From Macrococcoides caseolyticum (lineage in GTDB: Bacteria; Bacillota; Bacilli; Staphylococcales; Staphylococcaceae), in the NCBI RefSeq assembly GCF_021366795.1, contig NZ_JAHCPS010000004.1, forward strand, positions 1 to 64,000: a stretch of 64,000 bases of DNA, given 5' to 3'. Made by a program: the position numbers and the translations under genes. The notes below the pieces were generated by a model. That model was not told the DNA's origin, searched no databases, and was given only the letters and a program-made list of their open reading frames with translations. This document shows, one piece after another, positions 47,166-57,142 of this stretch (position 1 is the stretch's first letter; each line of letters begins with the position of its first letter).

Positions 47166-48408
47166 CTTGAGCGTCCTTTAACAATTCAGCCGCTTTGTTT
47201 TCTTCATCTGTTGATTGTTCAATCATATCTGCAAATAGTCCGTAAACATAACTTTCTGCATCAAACGGTTGAAGATCATCTAATTTTTCACCGAGTCCTA
47301 CAAATTTAACTGGAATGTGTAATTCATTGCGAATGGCTAACACGATACCACCTTTTGCAGTACCGTCTAATTTAGTTAGCACAATACCTGAAACATCTGT
47401 CACTTCTTTAAATGCCTTAGCTTGAACTAATGCGTTTTGACCCGTCGTTGCATCTAAGGCTAATAATACTTCATGTGGTGCACCAGGTACTGCTTTTGAT
47501 AATACTTTTTTTACTTTTTCAAGTTCAGTCATTAAGTTCGCTTTATTTTGCAGACGTCCAGCAGTATCACAAATTAAGATATCTGCGCCGCGATTTTTCG
47601 CAGCATTGATAGCGTCATACATCACTGCAGCTGGATCTGAGCCTTCTTTTTGTTTAATGACTTCAACACCTACACGGTCTCCCCATACTTGTAATTGTTC
47701 AATAGCACCTGCACGGAAAGTATCACCAGCAGCAAGCATTACATGTTTTCCTTCCGTTTTGTAGCGATGTGCTAACTTACCGATTGTTGTTGTTTTACCG
47801 ACACCATTAACACCTACCATTAAAATCACAGTTAAGGCATCGTCCTGAATGTTCATCTTTTGAAGTTCATCGTCATCCTGTTCATAGATTTCGACAATTT
47901 TTTCTACGATGACTTCACGTAAATCCGCTGTTTCGGTAATATTTCTGCGTTTAGCTTCCTTACGTAAAGATTCAACTAAATCCATAACTGTATTAAAACC
48001 TACATCCGCCTGTATTAACATTTCTTCTAATGCTTCAAAGAAATCTTCATCGACTGTTCGATACATCGCAAGTAAGTCATTTAATTTATTCTGGAAGTTC
48101 TCACGCGACTTTTCTAAACCTTCTTTAAATTTTGCACCGAGTTGTTGAGATTCCCATTCTTCAAATTCTTCAATAGAAATTAAATCATCATCTTCAAAAT
48201 CGAATGACCATCCATTGGATTGTTTAACCGTTTCTTTTTTAGGTTGTTCAAATACTTCAACTGGTTTATGCTGTGTCTCTTTTGTTTGTGCTGCACTTTG
48301 AGGATCAATATCCTGTGTCCCTGCATCTTCCATTGGTTCTAATGGTTCAACCGACTTTGGTTCTTCTTTTGATACGAACCTGTCTTTTAATTTCTTAAAA
48401 AAACTCAT
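47158..48408 (-). CDS. ftsY: SRP receptor FtsY
   Basis: Docks SRP-ribosome complexes at the membrane. 416 aa. Acidic, Gln/Glu-rich A domain (1-115, with a basic start FFKKLKDRF), then NG domain: [15 protein letters not shown] (P-loop), [19 protein letters not shown]. Begins immediately after the smc stop codon, forming the smc-ftsY-ylxM-ffh unit. Confidence 0.98.
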   Translation of the reverse strand: MSFFKKLKDRFVSKEEPKSVEPLEPMEDAGTQDIDPQSAAQTKETQHKPVEVFEQPKKETVKQSNGWSFDFEDDDLISIEEFEEWESQQLGAKFKEGLEKSRENFQNKLNDLLAMYRTVDEDFFEALEEMLIQADVGFNTVMDLVESLRKEAKRRNITETADLREVIVEKIVEIYEQDDDELQKMNIQDDALTVILMVGVNGVGKTTTIGKLAHRYKTEGKHVMLAAGDTFRAGAIEQLQVWGDRVGVEVIKQKEGSDPAAVMYDAINAAKNRGADILICDTAGRLQNKANLMTELEKVKKVLSKAVPGAPHEVLLALDATTGQNALVQAKAFKEVTDVSGIVLTKLDGTAKGGIVLAIRNELHIPVKFVGLGEKLDDLQPFDAESYVYGLFADMIEQSTDEENKAAELLKDAQDE

Positions 48409-51400
48409 TTACTTTGTCAGCTCCTTTATTTTCTGGTCATTTAATTCTTTTAAATTCACACTTACAAGTTGCGTGATACCTGAATTTTGCATCGTAACAC
48501 CATATAAACGATCACTTTTTTCCATCGTACCTTTACGGTGTGTAATAACAATAAATTGGGTATCATTGGATAAAGTATTTAAGAAGTCAGCGAAACGGTT
48601 TACATTCGCTTCATCTAATGCTGCTTCCACTTCATCTAGTATAACAAATGGCGCACTTCTTGCCTGTAAAATTGAGAATAGCAGGACAATTGCTGTTAAC
48701 GCGCGCTCGCCACCAGATAATAAACTTAAGTTTTGTCGACGTTTCCCTGGCGGTTCTACAAAAATATCAATCCCTGCAGAAAGTATATTATCACTTGTAA
48801 GTTGCAGTAACCCTGTCCCACCACCAAATAATTGTTTAAATATACGTTCAAATGCATGACTTACTTTCTGGAATGTTGTCATAAATTTAGATGCGACCGT
48901 TTCATCCATATCTTTAATGATTGCCTCAAGATTTGATTTTGCTTCAAGTAAATCCGCTTCCTGTGCACTTAAGAACTGATAGCGTTCATTGACAATCTTA
49001 TACTGTTCAATCGCATTTAAATTAACATTTCCAAGTTCTTCAATTGATATTTTCGTCAATCGAACTCTTTTTCTTAATTGTTCAAGATCCTGTTCAAAGA
49101 CGTCATTAATACCGAGCGATTCAAAAATATATTCCTTCGCACCATCAAATGTCATTTGATAGTGTTCGGACAAGTGTTGCATTAAATTATCAAGTAGTAC
49201 ATTTAATCTGGAATGCTTTGCTTTCAATTCGCCTATACCGTTTTCTATACCACTCATTTGTCTTAATAATTCATTATAGTCCTGCTCCATTGCATCAATT
49301 TGATCTGACATTTCAGCCATTGCCTGATTAGACGCCTGTATCGATTGATCAATGCGTTGTTTGTCTGTCTGAAGTGTTACAAGCAGATTTTCTTTCGTAC
49401 TAATTTCTGCCTTTACCTCATCGATATTTAAGTCAGCACCATCTGTTTCAATTAATTTTATTTCTGAAAGAATGATATTAAGCTGTTCTGTTCTTTCTTT
49501 CAGGACTTCATTTTGATGGTTTATATTCGTATTCAATACAGCCAATTGATGTTTTAGACCACTTACATCTTCGGTTAATGCCTTTTCTAATTGTTTTCTG
49601 TCATGTGCATATTCATTATAATGCGCTATACGCTGATTTAACTGAACTAAAGTAGCCTCAATTTCTTTTATCGCATCAAGATGTTCCCCAATAAGCTGTC
49701 TACGTTCTTCAATATAGATAGATTCCTGCATTAAGGCATCTACTTCTTCAAACATCACTTTCAATCGGCGTTCTTGCGCACTTAATGCATCACTATCTAA
49801 TTTAAGTTGATGAAGTTCATCACGAAGTTCTTCACCGACAACTCTCAATTGATCCGCAGCCATTTCTTCAGTGATAATGCGCTCAGATAATGTATCGATT
49901 TGAGATTTCAGTTGTAATGTTGTTGCTTTAAATTCGTCAACTTGCGCATTCACCTGCTGCAATTCATTACGAGCTGATAAGGCTTGTGTTGGTTTATTTT
50001 TGCTCCCCCCAGACATTGAACCACCTGGATTAACGATATCACCATTTAAAGTTACGATTCTATATTTATAACCGATCACCTTTGCAATTGAATTCGCATT
50101 GACAAGTGTATCACAAACAATCACAGTACCTGCCACGTTATCAATAATAGTTTGATACTTTGTTTCATTTTGAATTAATGCACTTAATGTATTAATGTAT
50201 CCAGGTTGAGCATGAAGGGTGTGTAACATTTCTTTATTTATCTGTCTACCTTTAATGACTGTCAGTGGAAGAAATGTTGCACGTCCATACTTTTTATCTC
50301 TTAAAAATTGAATCGCTTGTCGTGCTGAATGTTCATCTTCAACAATGATATGCTGTAAACTTGCGCCTAATGCACTATCCAGTGCATCATTATAGCGTGC
50401 ATCTATTGAAATAACGTCAAGGACAGTTGAGTGAATGCCATTGAGTATATTTTTATTTTTCAGAAGCATTCTAACCCCTTGATAGTATCCATGAAATTCT
50501 TCATTCATCAACGTCAATCGTTCTTTTTTTCGTTCCAAATCTTCAATATATCGCTTTGCCTGTGCATACTTTTCTCTTGTGTCATTATAACTCGATTTTA
50601 TTTTTTCAATTTCAATGAGTGCAGATTTATAAGCTAATCTCGTTGACGTTAATTCTTTTTCTTTTTCTGTTATTGAAGCGTGTACTGTTGCAATTTTTTC
50701 CGTTAGCACACTATATTCCTGTCTTATTTTCTCATTATCTCCAGATTGTCTGGATTGTTTCTGGTTAAATTGTTCGATTTCTTTTTCAATTAATTTAATT
50801 TCATTTGAAAACGATGTTTTCTCACTTAACTTTTCATAATATGCATCACGCGTCTCATCTATTCGTTGTGACATATCCTGATCTATGTGAGCAAGTTCAT
50901 TAAGTTTTTCTTCCAGTTGTGTTTCATGCTGTTTTTTTTGTTTCTTTAATTGTTGTATCGTTGATTTAATTTCTGATATACGTGTTGCTTCTTTCACACG
51001 TTGTACTTCAAATTTATTTAATCGCGTTGCACGTTCCTGTGATGAAACATGCTGATTTCTTAAACGTTCCTGTAATACGTTGATTTGACCAATATAGCGT
51101 TCGATTTGTTCTGTCGTGTTTAACAACGTCTGATTTTGTTCATTCATTTCTGTTTGTAAAGTTTTATATGTTTCTTTTTCTCTGTTGATTTTATCATTTA
51201 ATCTTGTGCTTTTTTCTTGTTTAAACTGAATTAAACCATTAAAATCATTAATTTCAGTCGCACATTGATCATAATCTTTTTTAGTTGTTTCGATATCTGC
51301 TACTGTTACTTGTATATCAGCATCTTTCATTTCTTCTGATAATGCTAAATATTCCTCAGCAATACTTGCTTCGATTTGTAACGGTTCCACACGATCTTTT

Positions 51401-51996
51401 AAATCAAAGATAATATCATGGATGCGCGTTAAGTTATTGTTTGTATCTTCAAGCTTTGTCTCTGTTTCTTTTTTACGCTTTTTATATTTTAATACACCCG
51501 CTGCTTCTTCGATGAGCTGACGACGTTCTTCAGGTTTAGCATTGAGTACCTGGTCTACTTTCCCTTGTGATATCATGCTAAATGCATCTTTCCCTAGTCC
51601 GCTATCAAGAAATAATTCGGTTACATCTTTTAATCTACTTTTCTGTTTATTAAGGAGATATTCACTATCGCCATTTCGGTATAATTTTCGAGTCACTTCA
51701 ACGATATCGGCATCAATATTCAAACTTCTATTTTTATTGTCCATTGTGAGGGTCACTTCTGCATAATTCTGCGGCTTTCTATCTTTGGCACCAGAAAAAA
51801 TGACATCCTCCATTTTAGCACCACGTAAACTCTTGGCAGACTGCTCACCCAAAACCCATTTAATCGCATCTGTAATGTTACTTTTCCCAGAACCGTTAGG
51901 TCCCACTATTGCTGTGACGCCGTTATCAAAGTTGACCGTTGTTTTATCTGCAAATGACTTAAATCCATATGCAGTTACTTGCTTTAAATAAACCAT
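48409..51996 (-). CDS. smc: chromosome segregation ATPase SMC
   Basis: Core of the SMC-ScpAB condensin. 1195 aa: head half with Walker A GPNGSGKSN (32-40), coiled coil about 170-500, hinge about 510-670 (VDQ... STVLDVISIDARY, PGGSMSGGSKN), second coiled coil to about 1010, then C-terminal head with signature LSGGERALTA and Walker B FVILDEVEAALDEAN. Intact. One base separates it from rnc. Confidence 0.99.
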   Translation of the reverse strand: MVYLKQVTAYGFKSFADKTTVNFDNGVTAIVGPNGSGKSNITDAIKWVLGEQSAKSLRGAKMEDVIFSGAKDRKPQNYAEVTLTMDNKNRSLNIDADIVEVTRKLYRNGDSEYLLNKQKSRLKDVTELFLDSGLGKDAFSMISQGKVDQVLNAKPEERRQLIEEAAGVLKYKKRKKETETKLEDTNNNLTRIHDIIFDLKDRVEPLQIEASIAEEYLALSEEMKDADIQVTVADIETTKKDYDQCATEINDFNGLIQFKQEKSTRLNDKINREKETYKTLQTEMNEQNQTLLNTTEQIERYIGQINVLQERLRNQHVSSQERATRLNKFEVQRVKEATRISEIKSTIQQLKKQKKQHETQLEEKLNELAHIDQDMSQRIDETRDAYYEKLSEKTSFSNEIKLIEKEIEQFNQKQSRQSGDNEKIRQEYSVLTEKIATVHASITEKEKELTSTRLAYKSALIEIEKIKSSYNDTREKYAQAKRYIEDLERKKERLTLMNEEFHGYYQGVRMLLKNKNILNGIHSTVLDVISIDARYNDALDSALGASLQHIIVEDEHSARQAIQFLRDKKYGRATFLPLTVIKGRQINKEMLHTLHAQPGYINTLSALIQNETKYQTIIDNVAGTVIVCDTLVNANSIAKVIGYKYRIVTLNGDIVNPGGSMSGGSKNKPTQALSARNELQQVNAQVDEFKATTLQLKSQIDTLSERIITEEMAADQLRVVGEELRDELHQLKLDSDALSAQERRLKVMFEEVDALMQESIYIEERRQLIGEHLDAIKEIEATLVQLNQRIAHYNEYAHDRKQLEKALTEDVSGLKHQLAVLNTNINHQNEVLKERTEQLNIILSEIKLIETDGADLNIDEVKAEISTKENLLVTLQTDKQRIDQSIQASNQAMAEMSDQIDAMEQDYNELLRQMSGIENGIGELKAKHSRLNVLLDNLMQHLSEHYQMTFDGAKEYIFESLGINDVFEQDLEQLRKRVRLTKISIEELGNVNLNAIEQYKIVNERYQFLSAQEADLLEAKSNLEAIIKDMDETVASKFMTTFQKVSHAFERIFKQLFGGGTGLLQLTSDNILSAGIDIFVEPPGKRRQNLSLLSGGERALTAIVLLFSILQARSAPFVILDEVEAALDEANVNRFADFLNTLSNDTQFIVITHRKGTMEKSDRLYGVTMQNSGITQLVSVNLKELNDQKIKELTK

Positions 51997-51997
51997 A

Positions 51998-52723
51998 TTA
52001 CTCCCCTGCCATCAGAACCGTTAGTGCAGATTGTGCTGCACGTTGTTCCGATTCTTTCTTAGTTCTACCAACGCCAGTACCAACCACTTGTCCACCGATA
52101 GTGACACTTGAAGTGAATGATTTAAAGTGTGCCGGTCCGTCTTCACTTATAAGTTGATATTCAACATGAATATTTTTTGTTTTATGTACATATTCCTGTA
52201 AATACGTCTTATGATCAATAATACCGTCCATTAAATCATCTGTAATATTTGGAAAAATGAATTGTTCAAAAAAGCGTTGTACTGCTTCATATCCTAAATC
52301 AAGGTATAATGCACCAACAAATGCTTCAAAGACATCAGCAATAAGCGATGGTCTTGATCTACCACCTGTCTTTTCTTCACCTTTACCAAGTAATATTAAA
52401 TCATCAAATTTTAATGCTTTCGCAAATGTTACAAGTGAAGGTTCACATACAATTGCAGCACGTAATTTCGTTAACCTACCTTCTGGTAAATCTTTGTGCT
52501 GCTTATATAAATAGTGTGAAACCATCAATTCTAACACCGCATCACCTAAAAATTCCAAACGCTCATTATCATTAACTTTATCCATTTTGAAATCGTTAAT
52601 AAAGCTAGAATGAGAAAATGCCTGTGTATAAATTGAAATATCGTTTGGTGTAATATTTAATGCTGTTAAAGTATGCATGAGTTTCTTTTGAAATCTTTCT
52701 ATCATCGCTAACCTTCTACTCAT
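51998..52723 (-). CDS. rnc: ribonuclease III
   Basis: Cuts double-stranded RNA, including rRNA precursors and sense-antisense pairs. 241 aa: catalytic domain with ERLEFLGDAVLEL and the second acidic site LIADVFEAFVGALYLD, C-terminal dsRNA-binding domain (about 165-238, YLQEYVHKTKN..., GVGRTKKESEQRAAQSAL). First gene before smc. The N-terminal Met is preceded by aaggagg. Confidence 0.98.
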   Translation of the reverse strand: MSRRLAMIERFQKKLMHTLTALNITPNDISIYTQAFSHSSFINDFKMDKVNDNERLEFLGDAVLELMVSHYLYKQHKDLPEGRLTKLRAAIVCEPSLVTFAKALKFDDLILLGKGEEKTGGRSRPSLIADVFEAFVGALYLDLGYEAVQRFFEQFIFPNITDDLMDGIIDHKTYLQEYVHKTKNIHVEYQLISEDGPAHFKSFTSSVTIGGQVVGTGVGRTKKESEQRAAQSALTVLMAGE

Positions 52724-52803
52724 TGCTGTCCTCCTTAAAAATATAAATACTCTTCTATTTTACGTTATCTGATACTTAAAAAAAAGTAATATATAAGAAA
52801 AAT

Positions 52804-52832
52804 ACCTCAATGTTAGGTTCTAACATTGAGGT
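52804..52832 (-). terminator. intrinsic terminator after acpP
   Basis: A perfect 13-bp stem (acctcaatgttag/ctaacattgaggt) with a 3-nt loop and a T-rich tail on the minus strand, 11 bp after the acpP stop. It isolates rnc-smc from the fatty-acid operon. Confidence 0.9.
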
Positions 52833-52843
52833 AGTTCATGAAA

Positions 52844-53077
52844 TTATTTTTCTAAAGACTCGATATATTGAACTGCATCACCAACAGTGTTGATTTTTTC
52901 AGCTTCCTCATCAGGAATTTCCATACCGAATTGATCTTCTAATTCCATTACTAATTCAGCGATATCTAAAGAATCTGCACCTAAATCATCTTTAAAAGAA
53001 GCATCTGCAGTAACTTTATCAGCATCAACGCCTAAGCGATCAACGATAATATCTTTCACTTTGTCGAAGTTTGCCAT
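52844..53077 (-). CDS. acpP: acyl carrier protein
   Basis: Carries growing acyl chains on a phosphopantetheine arm at Ser36 (GADSLDIAE). 77 aa from the ATG at 53077 (aggaggtg upstream; the frame opens 9 nt earlier). Highly acidic four-helix protein. Last gene of fapR-plsX-fabD-fabG-acpP. Confidence 0.99.
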   Translation of the reverse strand: MANFDKVKDIIVDRLGVDADKVTADASFKDDLGADSLDIAELVMELEDQFGMEIPDEEAEKINTVGDAVQYIESLEK

Positions 53078-53112
53078 GTATTTCACCTCCTTATAATAAT
53101 CTTTTACTTAAA

Positions 53113-53844
53113 TTAGTTCATTAACATGCCACCATTTACATGCAATGTATGGCCTGTAATATACTTTGATTTTTCGCTTGCAAGAAAACTAACGGCTTCA
53201 GCGATATCATCGACGTTACCAAGTGTGCCCAGCGGAATTTGTGATTTCATAGCCTCTACTGTTGTTGCATCTAACTTATCCGTCATATCACTTACAATAA
53301 ATCCTGGTGCAACAGCATTAACACGTATGCCGCGGCTTGCAAATTCACGTGCAAAAGTCTTAGTCAAACCTTCAACACCTGCTTTACTTGCGACATAATT
53401 GGCTTGTCCCGCATTACCTAATGCACCAACCACACTACTCATATTAATAATAACACCAGAACGTTGTTTTAGCATTTGACGTGATACAGATTGAACAACA
53501 TTAAATACACCTTTTAAATTGGTTGCAATGACATCATCAAACTCCTCTGACTTCATGCGCATCGTCAAATTATCACGTGTAATGCCGGCATTATTAACAA
53601 CAACATCTATCGAACCAAATGTCTCAAGTGCTATCTGTACCATCGCTTTGACTTCATCAATGTCACTAACATTCGCTTTAACAGCAATGGCTTTTTGCCC
53701 CAATGCTTCAATTTTTTTTACGACAGATAATGCACGGTCTTTGCTGCCTGAATAATTAACAACAATATCAAATCCATCTGCAGCCAATTTTATCGCTGTC
53801 GCTTCACCTATACCTCTTGAACTTCCAGTAACAATCGCTAACAA
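53113..53844 (-). CDS. fabG: 3-oxoacyl-ACP reductase FabG
   Basis: NADPH-dependent reduction of beta-ketoacyl-ACP in fatty acid elongation. 243 aa short-chain dehydrogenase: [13 protein letters not shown] (NADP site), [10 protein letters not shown], catalytic Ser/Tyr/Lys in [22 protein letters not shown]. Overlaps fabD by 7 bp. Confidence 0.98.
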   Translation of the reverse strand: MLAIVTGSSRGIGEATAIKLAADGFDIVVNYSGSKDRALSVVKKIEALGQKAIAVKANVSDIDEVKAMVQIALETFGSIDVVVNNAGITRDNLTMRMKSEEFDDVIATNLKGVFNVVQSVSRQMLKQRSGVIINMSSVVGALGNAGQANYVASKAGVEGLTKTFAREFASRGIRVNAVAPGFIVSDMTDKLDATTVEAMKSQIPLGTLGNVDDIAEAVSFLASEKSKYITGHTLHVNGGMLMN

Positions 53845-54749
53845 TTCTGTTTCACCTCATTTATTTGTTCTAACGTATCGACTTGTCTTGTCGTCACATG
53901 ACGGTCAATTTTCCTCACTAAACCAGATAATACTTTACCGGGACCGACTTCGATAAATGTATCCACACCCGCATTGATTAAATATTCAACTGAAGCAGTA
54001 AACTCAACGGGGGAGTACAATTGTTTGATTAAATTTTCTTTAATTTCATCGCGATGCGTTACAGGTCGTGCTGTAACATTTTGAATGACAGGTATTTTGG
54101 CATCACTCAATTGAATGCCTTCTAAAAAGGTGCTAAATTCATCTGCAATCACTTCCATCAATTGTGAATGAAATGGACCAGTGACATTAAGGGGGATCAT
54201 CTTTTTAATACCTAATTGCGCTTTTTGTTCATTCAATTTATCTATTAACACTGTATGTCCTGCAACAACAATTTGTCCTGGACAGTTAATATTTGCAACA
54301 TTAAGCACATGTCCATCCTGCGATAAAATTTCACATGCCTGCGCGATAACTTCTCGATCTGTACCCATAATTGCTGCCATTGATCCAATCCCTGGTGGAA
54401 ATGCTTGTTGCATTAATTCGCCACGTTTACGCACCACTTTGATAGCATCTACCGGCGTCAACACTTCTGCTGCAACAAGTGCTGCATATTCCCCTAAACT
54501 ATGACCCATGACATAATCCGCCTGTAAGCCCGATAGCTTTAGTCCAGCGATACTATGCATAACGATGGCTGGCTGTGTATTTTTCGTCTCTTCAAGCTGA
54601 TCGCCACTTTGCATGCGAGATAAAATATCATCATCTAGAACAGCATTTAAATCAGAAAGTAACGTATGACCTACATTATCATGAAGTAAATCATTGGCCA
54701 TACCTTTATATTGTGCTCCTTGGCCTGGAAACATTAAGACCTTACTCAA
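53838..54749 (-). CDS. fabD: malonyl-CoA:ACP transacylase FabD
   Basis: Moves malonate from CoA to ACP. I place the start at TTG 54747-54749, giving 303 aa ([17 protein letters not shown]...), because it matches the family N-terminus, has aggtgg upstream and overlaps the plsX stop by 8 bp. The open frame from 54785 would add 12 residues unlike the family. Active-site GHSLGE; second motif [11 protein letters not shown] would lower its translation relative to neighbours. Confidence 0.95.
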   Translation of the reverse strand: MSKVLMFPGQGAQYKGMANDLLHDNVGHTLLSDLNAVLDDDILSRMQSGDQLEETKNTQPAIVMHSIAGLKLSGLQADYVMGHSLGEYAALVAAEVLTPVDAIKVVRKRGELMQQAFPPGIGSMAAIMGTDREVIAQACEILSQDGHVLNVANINCPGQIVVAGHTVLIDKLNEQKAQLGIKKMIPLNVTGPFHSQLMEVIADEFSTFLEGIQLSDAKIPVIQNVTARPVTHRDEIKENLIKQLYSPVEFTASVEYLINAGVDTFIEVGPGKVLSGLVRKIDRHVTTRQVDTLEQINEVKQNC

Positions 54750-55725
54750 CAGCACCCACCTCTTTCGATAATGTTGCCACAACATCTTCTTCTATAGCGA
54801 TACGCGCTTGGCGAAGTGCATTAAAAAATGCAGTTTTATCACTAGAACCATGGGCTTTGATAACTAGGCCATTCACACCAAATAAAACAGCGCCACCATA
54901 TTCTGAATAATCCATTTTATCTTTCAGTGCAGATAAATCTTTTTTAATAAATGACGCTGCTATTTTATTTTTTGTTGAACCCATTAAAGTTGATTTAAGC
55001 ATTTTAAAAATATTCGTTGCTGTACCTTCTAAAGTTTTCAGAATGATATTACCGGTAAAGCCATCTGTTACAACAATATCTGCAGAATGGTTAAGTAATG
55101 TTTTAGGTTCAATATTGCCAATAAAATTCAGACTTGATTCTTCTTTTAATAAAGCAAATGTTTCTTTCGTTAATGTATTCCCTTTTTTATCTTCCGTACC
55201 AATATTCGCAAGACCAATTGTCGGTTGCTTTATCTTTCTGTTCGCTTTGGCGTAGACATTTGCCATCTTAGCATATTGTACAAGATGCTCTGGTTTAGCG
55301 TCAGCGTTAGCACCCATATCAAGTAAAATAAAGCCTTTGTTATCTATCGTTGGTAGCGTCATTGCAAGGGCTGGGCGCTCTACTCCTTTAATACGTCCAA
55401 CCACAAACAATCCAGCAGACATCAATGCACCGGTATTCCCCGCAGAAACACATGCATCTGCATTTTTTAATTTAACAGCCTCTGCTGCTCGCACCATAGA
55501 TGCGTCTTTCTTTCGACGAACGGAACGGACCGGTTCATCCTCCATCGTGATTTGTTCCGTACAAGGGAAGAATTGATAACGCTCATGATTAATCTTATTA
55601 TAAGCTTCTAGCCCATATCCTTGAATTTCTACATCTTCATACTGACTTAAAAACATTTCAATTGCATCTAACACGATTTCTGGTGCATTATCTCCACCCA
55701 TTAAATCCACTGCAATCTTAATCAT
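54742..55725 (-). CDS. plsX: phosphate acyltransferase PlsX
   Basis: Makes acyl-phosphate from acyl-ACP, the first committed step of phosphatidic acid synthesis with PlsY. 327 aa from the ATG at 55725 (gagggtg upstream), giving the canonical N-terminus [16 protein letters not shown]; the frame opens 90 nt earlier inside fapR. Conserved [18 protein letters not shown] and [10 protein letters not shown]. Overlaps the fapR end by 8 bp and fabD by 8 bp. Confidence 0.97.
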   Translation of the reverse strand: MIKIAVDLMGGDNAPEIVLDAIEMFLSQYEDVEIQGYGLEAYNKINHERYQFFPCTEQITMEDEPVRSVRRKKDASMVRAAEAVKLKNADACVSAGNTGALMSAGLFVVGRIKGVERPALAMTLPTIDNKGFILLDMGANADAKPEHLVQYAKMANVYAKANRKIKQPTIGLANIGTEDKKGNTLTKETFALLKEESSLNFIGNIEPKTLLNHSADIVVTDGFTGNIILKTLEGTATNIFKMLKSTLMGSTKNKIAASFIKKDLSALKDKMDYSEYGGAVLFGVNGLVIKAHGSSDKTAFFNALRQARIAIEEDVVATLSKEVGAVE

Positions 55726-56290
55726 TAGTTTCACCCTCACTTGTATAATACATTTCAAATACGCCTGTAAATACGATTGTTTGCTTAACTGTACTAACGA
55801 CTTCAATTTTAGCACGCTTATGTTTTTTAGACAGTACAGTTGCCTTCGTAATCACACGGTCACCCAGTTTAACCGGCTTCTTAAATGCCACTTCACTTTT
55901 TACAGTCAATGCTAATTCATCATTAATGACAGCTACACATAAAGAATTAGCTTGTGCAAATAAATAATGACCACGTGCAATTTTATTACGATAAAATACA
56001 TGTTCATCTTTAATATCCAGTATTGAAATTGCAGAATGATCAAGTTCTAAGTCAATCACTTCTCCAATAATTTCTTCTATAGGTAATGCACGCACCTCAT
56101 CGTGATGCTTCACCGCAACATCTTTAATACGTTCTCTCAGTTCAGGAATATTTTGTTCAAGTCTGTCAAGTCGTATCGTCTGAATACTGACATTCAAGTC
56201 TTTGCTTAAATCCTCATCCGTTAAAAATGGATCTTCTGTTAAACGTTGTGCGAGTAAAGCTTGTCTTTCTTTTTTTGTTCGTTTCTTCAT
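55718..56290 (-). CDS. fapR: fatty acid biosynthesis transcriptional repressor FapR
   Basis: Senses malonyl-CoA and represses fatty acid and phospholipid genes. 190 aa: N-terminal helix-turn-helix ([21 protein letters not shown], about 22-45) and a C-terminal hot-dog domain (about 75-185) that binds malonyl-CoA. It heads the operon fapR-plsX-fabD-fabG-acpP; an operator-like sequence lies between its start and promoter, so it represses itself. Confidence 0.97.
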   Translation of the reverse strand: MKKRTKKERQALLAQRLTEDPFLTDEDLSKDLNVSIQTIRLDRLEQNIPELRERIKDVAVKHHDEVRALPIEEIIGEVIDLELDHSAISILDIKDEHVFYRNKIARGHYLFAQANSLCVAVINDELALTVKSEVAFKKPVKLGDRVITKATVLSKKHKRAKIEVVSTVKQTIVFTGVFEMYYTSEGETND

Positions 56291-56305
56291 CTACTCAAAT
56301 CCTTT

Positions 56306-56360
56306 TTAGTAGTTGGTCTTAGTACTAGTAAATATAACATAACTACTGTTTTTTCTGCAA
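56306..56360 (-). promoter_or_regulatory. fapR promoter and FapR operator
   Basis: The plus strand at 56306-56323 reads ttagtagttggtcttagt, close to the FapR consensus TTAGTACCTRRTCTTAAT. Upstream on the minus strand are TTGCAG (56355-56360), an 18-nt spacer and TATATT (56331-56336), placing the operator over the start of transcription. Confidence 0.65.
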
Positions 56361-56378
56361 CTCTTAACTCAAAAATAA

Positions 56379-56418
56379 AAAAATCATCCTAATCTCAGTC
56401 AGATTTAGGATGATTTTT
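56379..56418. terminator. bidirectional terminator between srtA and fapR
   Basis: A 17-bp stem (aaaaatcatcctaatct / agatttaggatgattttt) with A and T runs on both sides. It ends the sortase transcript and insulates the fapR promoter. Confidence 0.85.
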
Positions 56419-56473
56419 ATCATTTTCTTGCGCCAAAACGTCCATTCAGCGTCTTTTTTATCAGCGCCTTTTA

Positions 56474-57133
56474 TTACGCTGCTTTATTTTGTTCCGCTTT
56501 TACTTTCTTACCGTTTTCTTCGTATAATTTTGCTTTAAAAATCATACGTTCACTAAATAACATTGTATTTGGATCATAATTATCACAAGTAATCAGTGTT
56601 AATTCCTGTAATGCATTTTTCTTCTCATCTAATACACCTACTTCAGTTGGTTTAACATTAAATACTTTATAGATACGGTATTTCTTGGTTCCTGTTCTTG
56701 TCTGTAGTATCACTGTATCTCCAACTTTAGCTCGGTCTAAATAATTAAAGCGAATACCAGCACCTTCAACTCTGTGGCCAGCAATTGCGACATTTTGTTC
56801 CGTTAATTTTTCACCATCTTCAACAAGCGAAACACCATTTTTTAAATTTAATGGTGATGCAGGGCCCTTTAAAAGCGGTTCATTAATCTTTGCAGCAGGC
56901 ACTTTCAAATAGCCTAACATATTTGATTTCAGTTTTAATTTTTCTGGTTCTGTTTTTGTAATCCATTTTTCAAGTGCATTTACTTTCGGTTGATCTTCAT
57001 TCTTTTCATACGCGGTAATGACTTTCTCATTAACAATTTCAGTATAATACTCTCTAATATTCTGCCAGAAAAACATAATTACCGCCGCAACAATCAGCAA
57101 CACACCTAATACTCTCGTTATTATTCTTCCCAT
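56474..57133 (-). CDS. srtA: class A sortase
   Basis: Anchors LPXTG surface proteins to peptidoglycan. 219 aa. N-terminal membrane anchor (about 6-25, type II topology); catalytic His in IAGHRVE (about 118-124); Cys in TLITCDNYD (about 180-188); Arg in SERMIF (about 193-198). NVKPTEVGVLDE precedes the Cys as in S. aureus SrtA. It lies 9 bp after recG and before fapR, an unusual place: in S. aureus srtA is far from here. It ends with a short Lys/Gln-rich tail. Confidence 0.95.
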   Translation of the reverse strand: MGRIITRVLGVLLIVAAVIMFFWQNIREYYTEIVNEKVITAYEKNEDQPKVNALEKWITKTEPEKLKLKSNMLGYLKVPAAKINEPLLKGPASPLNLKNGVSLVEDGEKLTEQNVAIAGHRVEGAGIRFNYLDRAKVGDTVILQTRTGTKKYRIYKVFNVKPTEVGVLDEKKNALQELTLITCDNYDPNTMLFSERMIFKAKLYEENGKKVKAEQNKAA

Positions 57134-57142
57134 CGTTTCTCC

